From contig NW_004624747.1 in assembly GCF_000247695.1 (NCBI RefSeq), positions 15,693,419 through 15,757,418 of the forward strand: DNA of 64,000 nucleotides, written 5' to 3'. Shown here in pieces: positions 63,533 through 64,000 of this stretch (positions are counted from its first letter, which is position 1; the number at the start of each line of letters is the position of its first letter). The translations under genes were made by a program, and so were the position numbers. The notes under the pieces were generated by a model, which worked only from the letters and a program-made list of their open reading frames with translations, was not told the origin of the DNA and did not search any database. The DNA is from Heterocephalus glaber (Eukaryota > Chordata > Mammalia > Rodentia > Bathyergidae).

Positions 63533-64000
63533 AACCAACTTTCTAGACCAGAGCTTTAAAACTTAGGTTATTTAGCAATAAAAACTCTCTTCAAAAAGAA
63601 GCTTTTCTAAAACCCCAAGATGGGAATAAGCAGATAAAAGTAGAGTTGTTCTGGGTTACAAGAAACAGAAAGGGCCAGTGTCCCACCCTCTGGGAACCCC
63701 CTTCCTTCTGCCCCCCAACAACAGTGGCTCCTGAGGCATCTCCTTGAAACTGGATTTTAAAACTGCTTTCTTATGTAATGTCCTTATTAGACATTTCCTT
63801 GGATATTTTAAGTGGAAAACCCAAGGCCCTAAGAAGGAAAGTATCTTCCCAAACTCCTGGTTCCTAATTGGGTTCAGTCACAAGATCAACATGTCCTTGA
63901 TAAATTAGAAAAATCCACCCAAACCCCCAATAGATAACTAAGGTGCTGGGAGTATAGCCATCTTTGTAAATTCTAGAGGGAGGTGGAGCCTGATATTCCC
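63533..64000. other. Unique intron sequence to the window edge
   Basis: No repeat or exon recognised. Confidence 0.4.

Larger units (their letters stand above)
49365..64000 (+). other. KSR2: KSR2 intron, 5' part (downstream of the exon)
   Basis: No further KSR2 exon was found up to the right edge. The next one in mammals begins with the LSVP-containing segment leading to the C1 domain. The rest of the window is intron with repeats. Confidence 0.75.

Noticed and set aside
49365..64000. Next KSR2 exon (LSVP/C1 segment)
   Set aside because: I searched for its expected coding pattern by eye and found no matching frame with splice sites.

Overview
The window is one piece of a mammalian, rodent-type nuclear genome. 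It lies inside the gene KSR2 (kinase suppressor of Ras 2) on the + strand. Only one protein-coding segment is convincing: a 185-bp internal exon at 49180-49364, with a polypyrimidine tract and AG acceptor before it and a GTAAGT donor after it. It encodes 61 complete codons of the linker between the N-terminal conserved regions and the cysteine-rich C1 domain of KSR2. The 49.2 kb to its left and 14.6 kb to its right are intron. I looked for the flanking KSR2 exons (the basic/proline-rich segment before, the LSVP/C1 segment after) and did not find them, so both introns run past the window edges.

The rodent call rests on SINEs: B1 (7SL-derived), B1-dID fusions, and many tRNA-derived ID-like elements whose reverse strand carries GAACTCAGGACCTTG and CACTGAGCTAAATCC. 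This ID form plus B1-dID argues against mouse or rat. From memory it best fits a hystricomorph such as an African mole-rat, but the species is not proven.

Layout. 1-1.5 kb: 3' end of a broken L1, then an old L1M tail in reverse. 1.5-11 kb: unique intron with MIR, L2, hAT elements, a MaLR LTR split by an L1, and two B1-type SINEs. 11-24 kb: MER20, Tigger, MER2, L2/MIR, several MaLR LTRs, and a 10-bp-periodic array near 20.1 kb. 24-40 kb: a CTCF-like motif, a GA microsatellite, LTRs, hAT elements, L2, and a young B1 with a perfect target-site duplication. 40-49 kb: an L1M fragment carrying nested SINE and LTR insertions, a tetranucleotide/pyrimidine tract, a strong CTCF motif 2.5 kb before the exon, and two LTRs. 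49-64 kb: the exon, then intron with MIR/LTR nests, Tigger, a SINE nested in MER5A, MER2, L1ME, MLT1, a 21-bp minisatellite with repeated inverted CCAAT boxes, and a terminal LTR.

Nothing here looks like a new multi-gene system. The parts most worth checking are regulatory or structural: the CTCF motif at 46.6 kb, the decamer array at 20.1 kb, the CCAAT minisatellite at 60.1 kb, and a few repeat-free tracts. Repeat family names were assigned by eye from remembered consensus features and should be confirmed with RepeatMasker.
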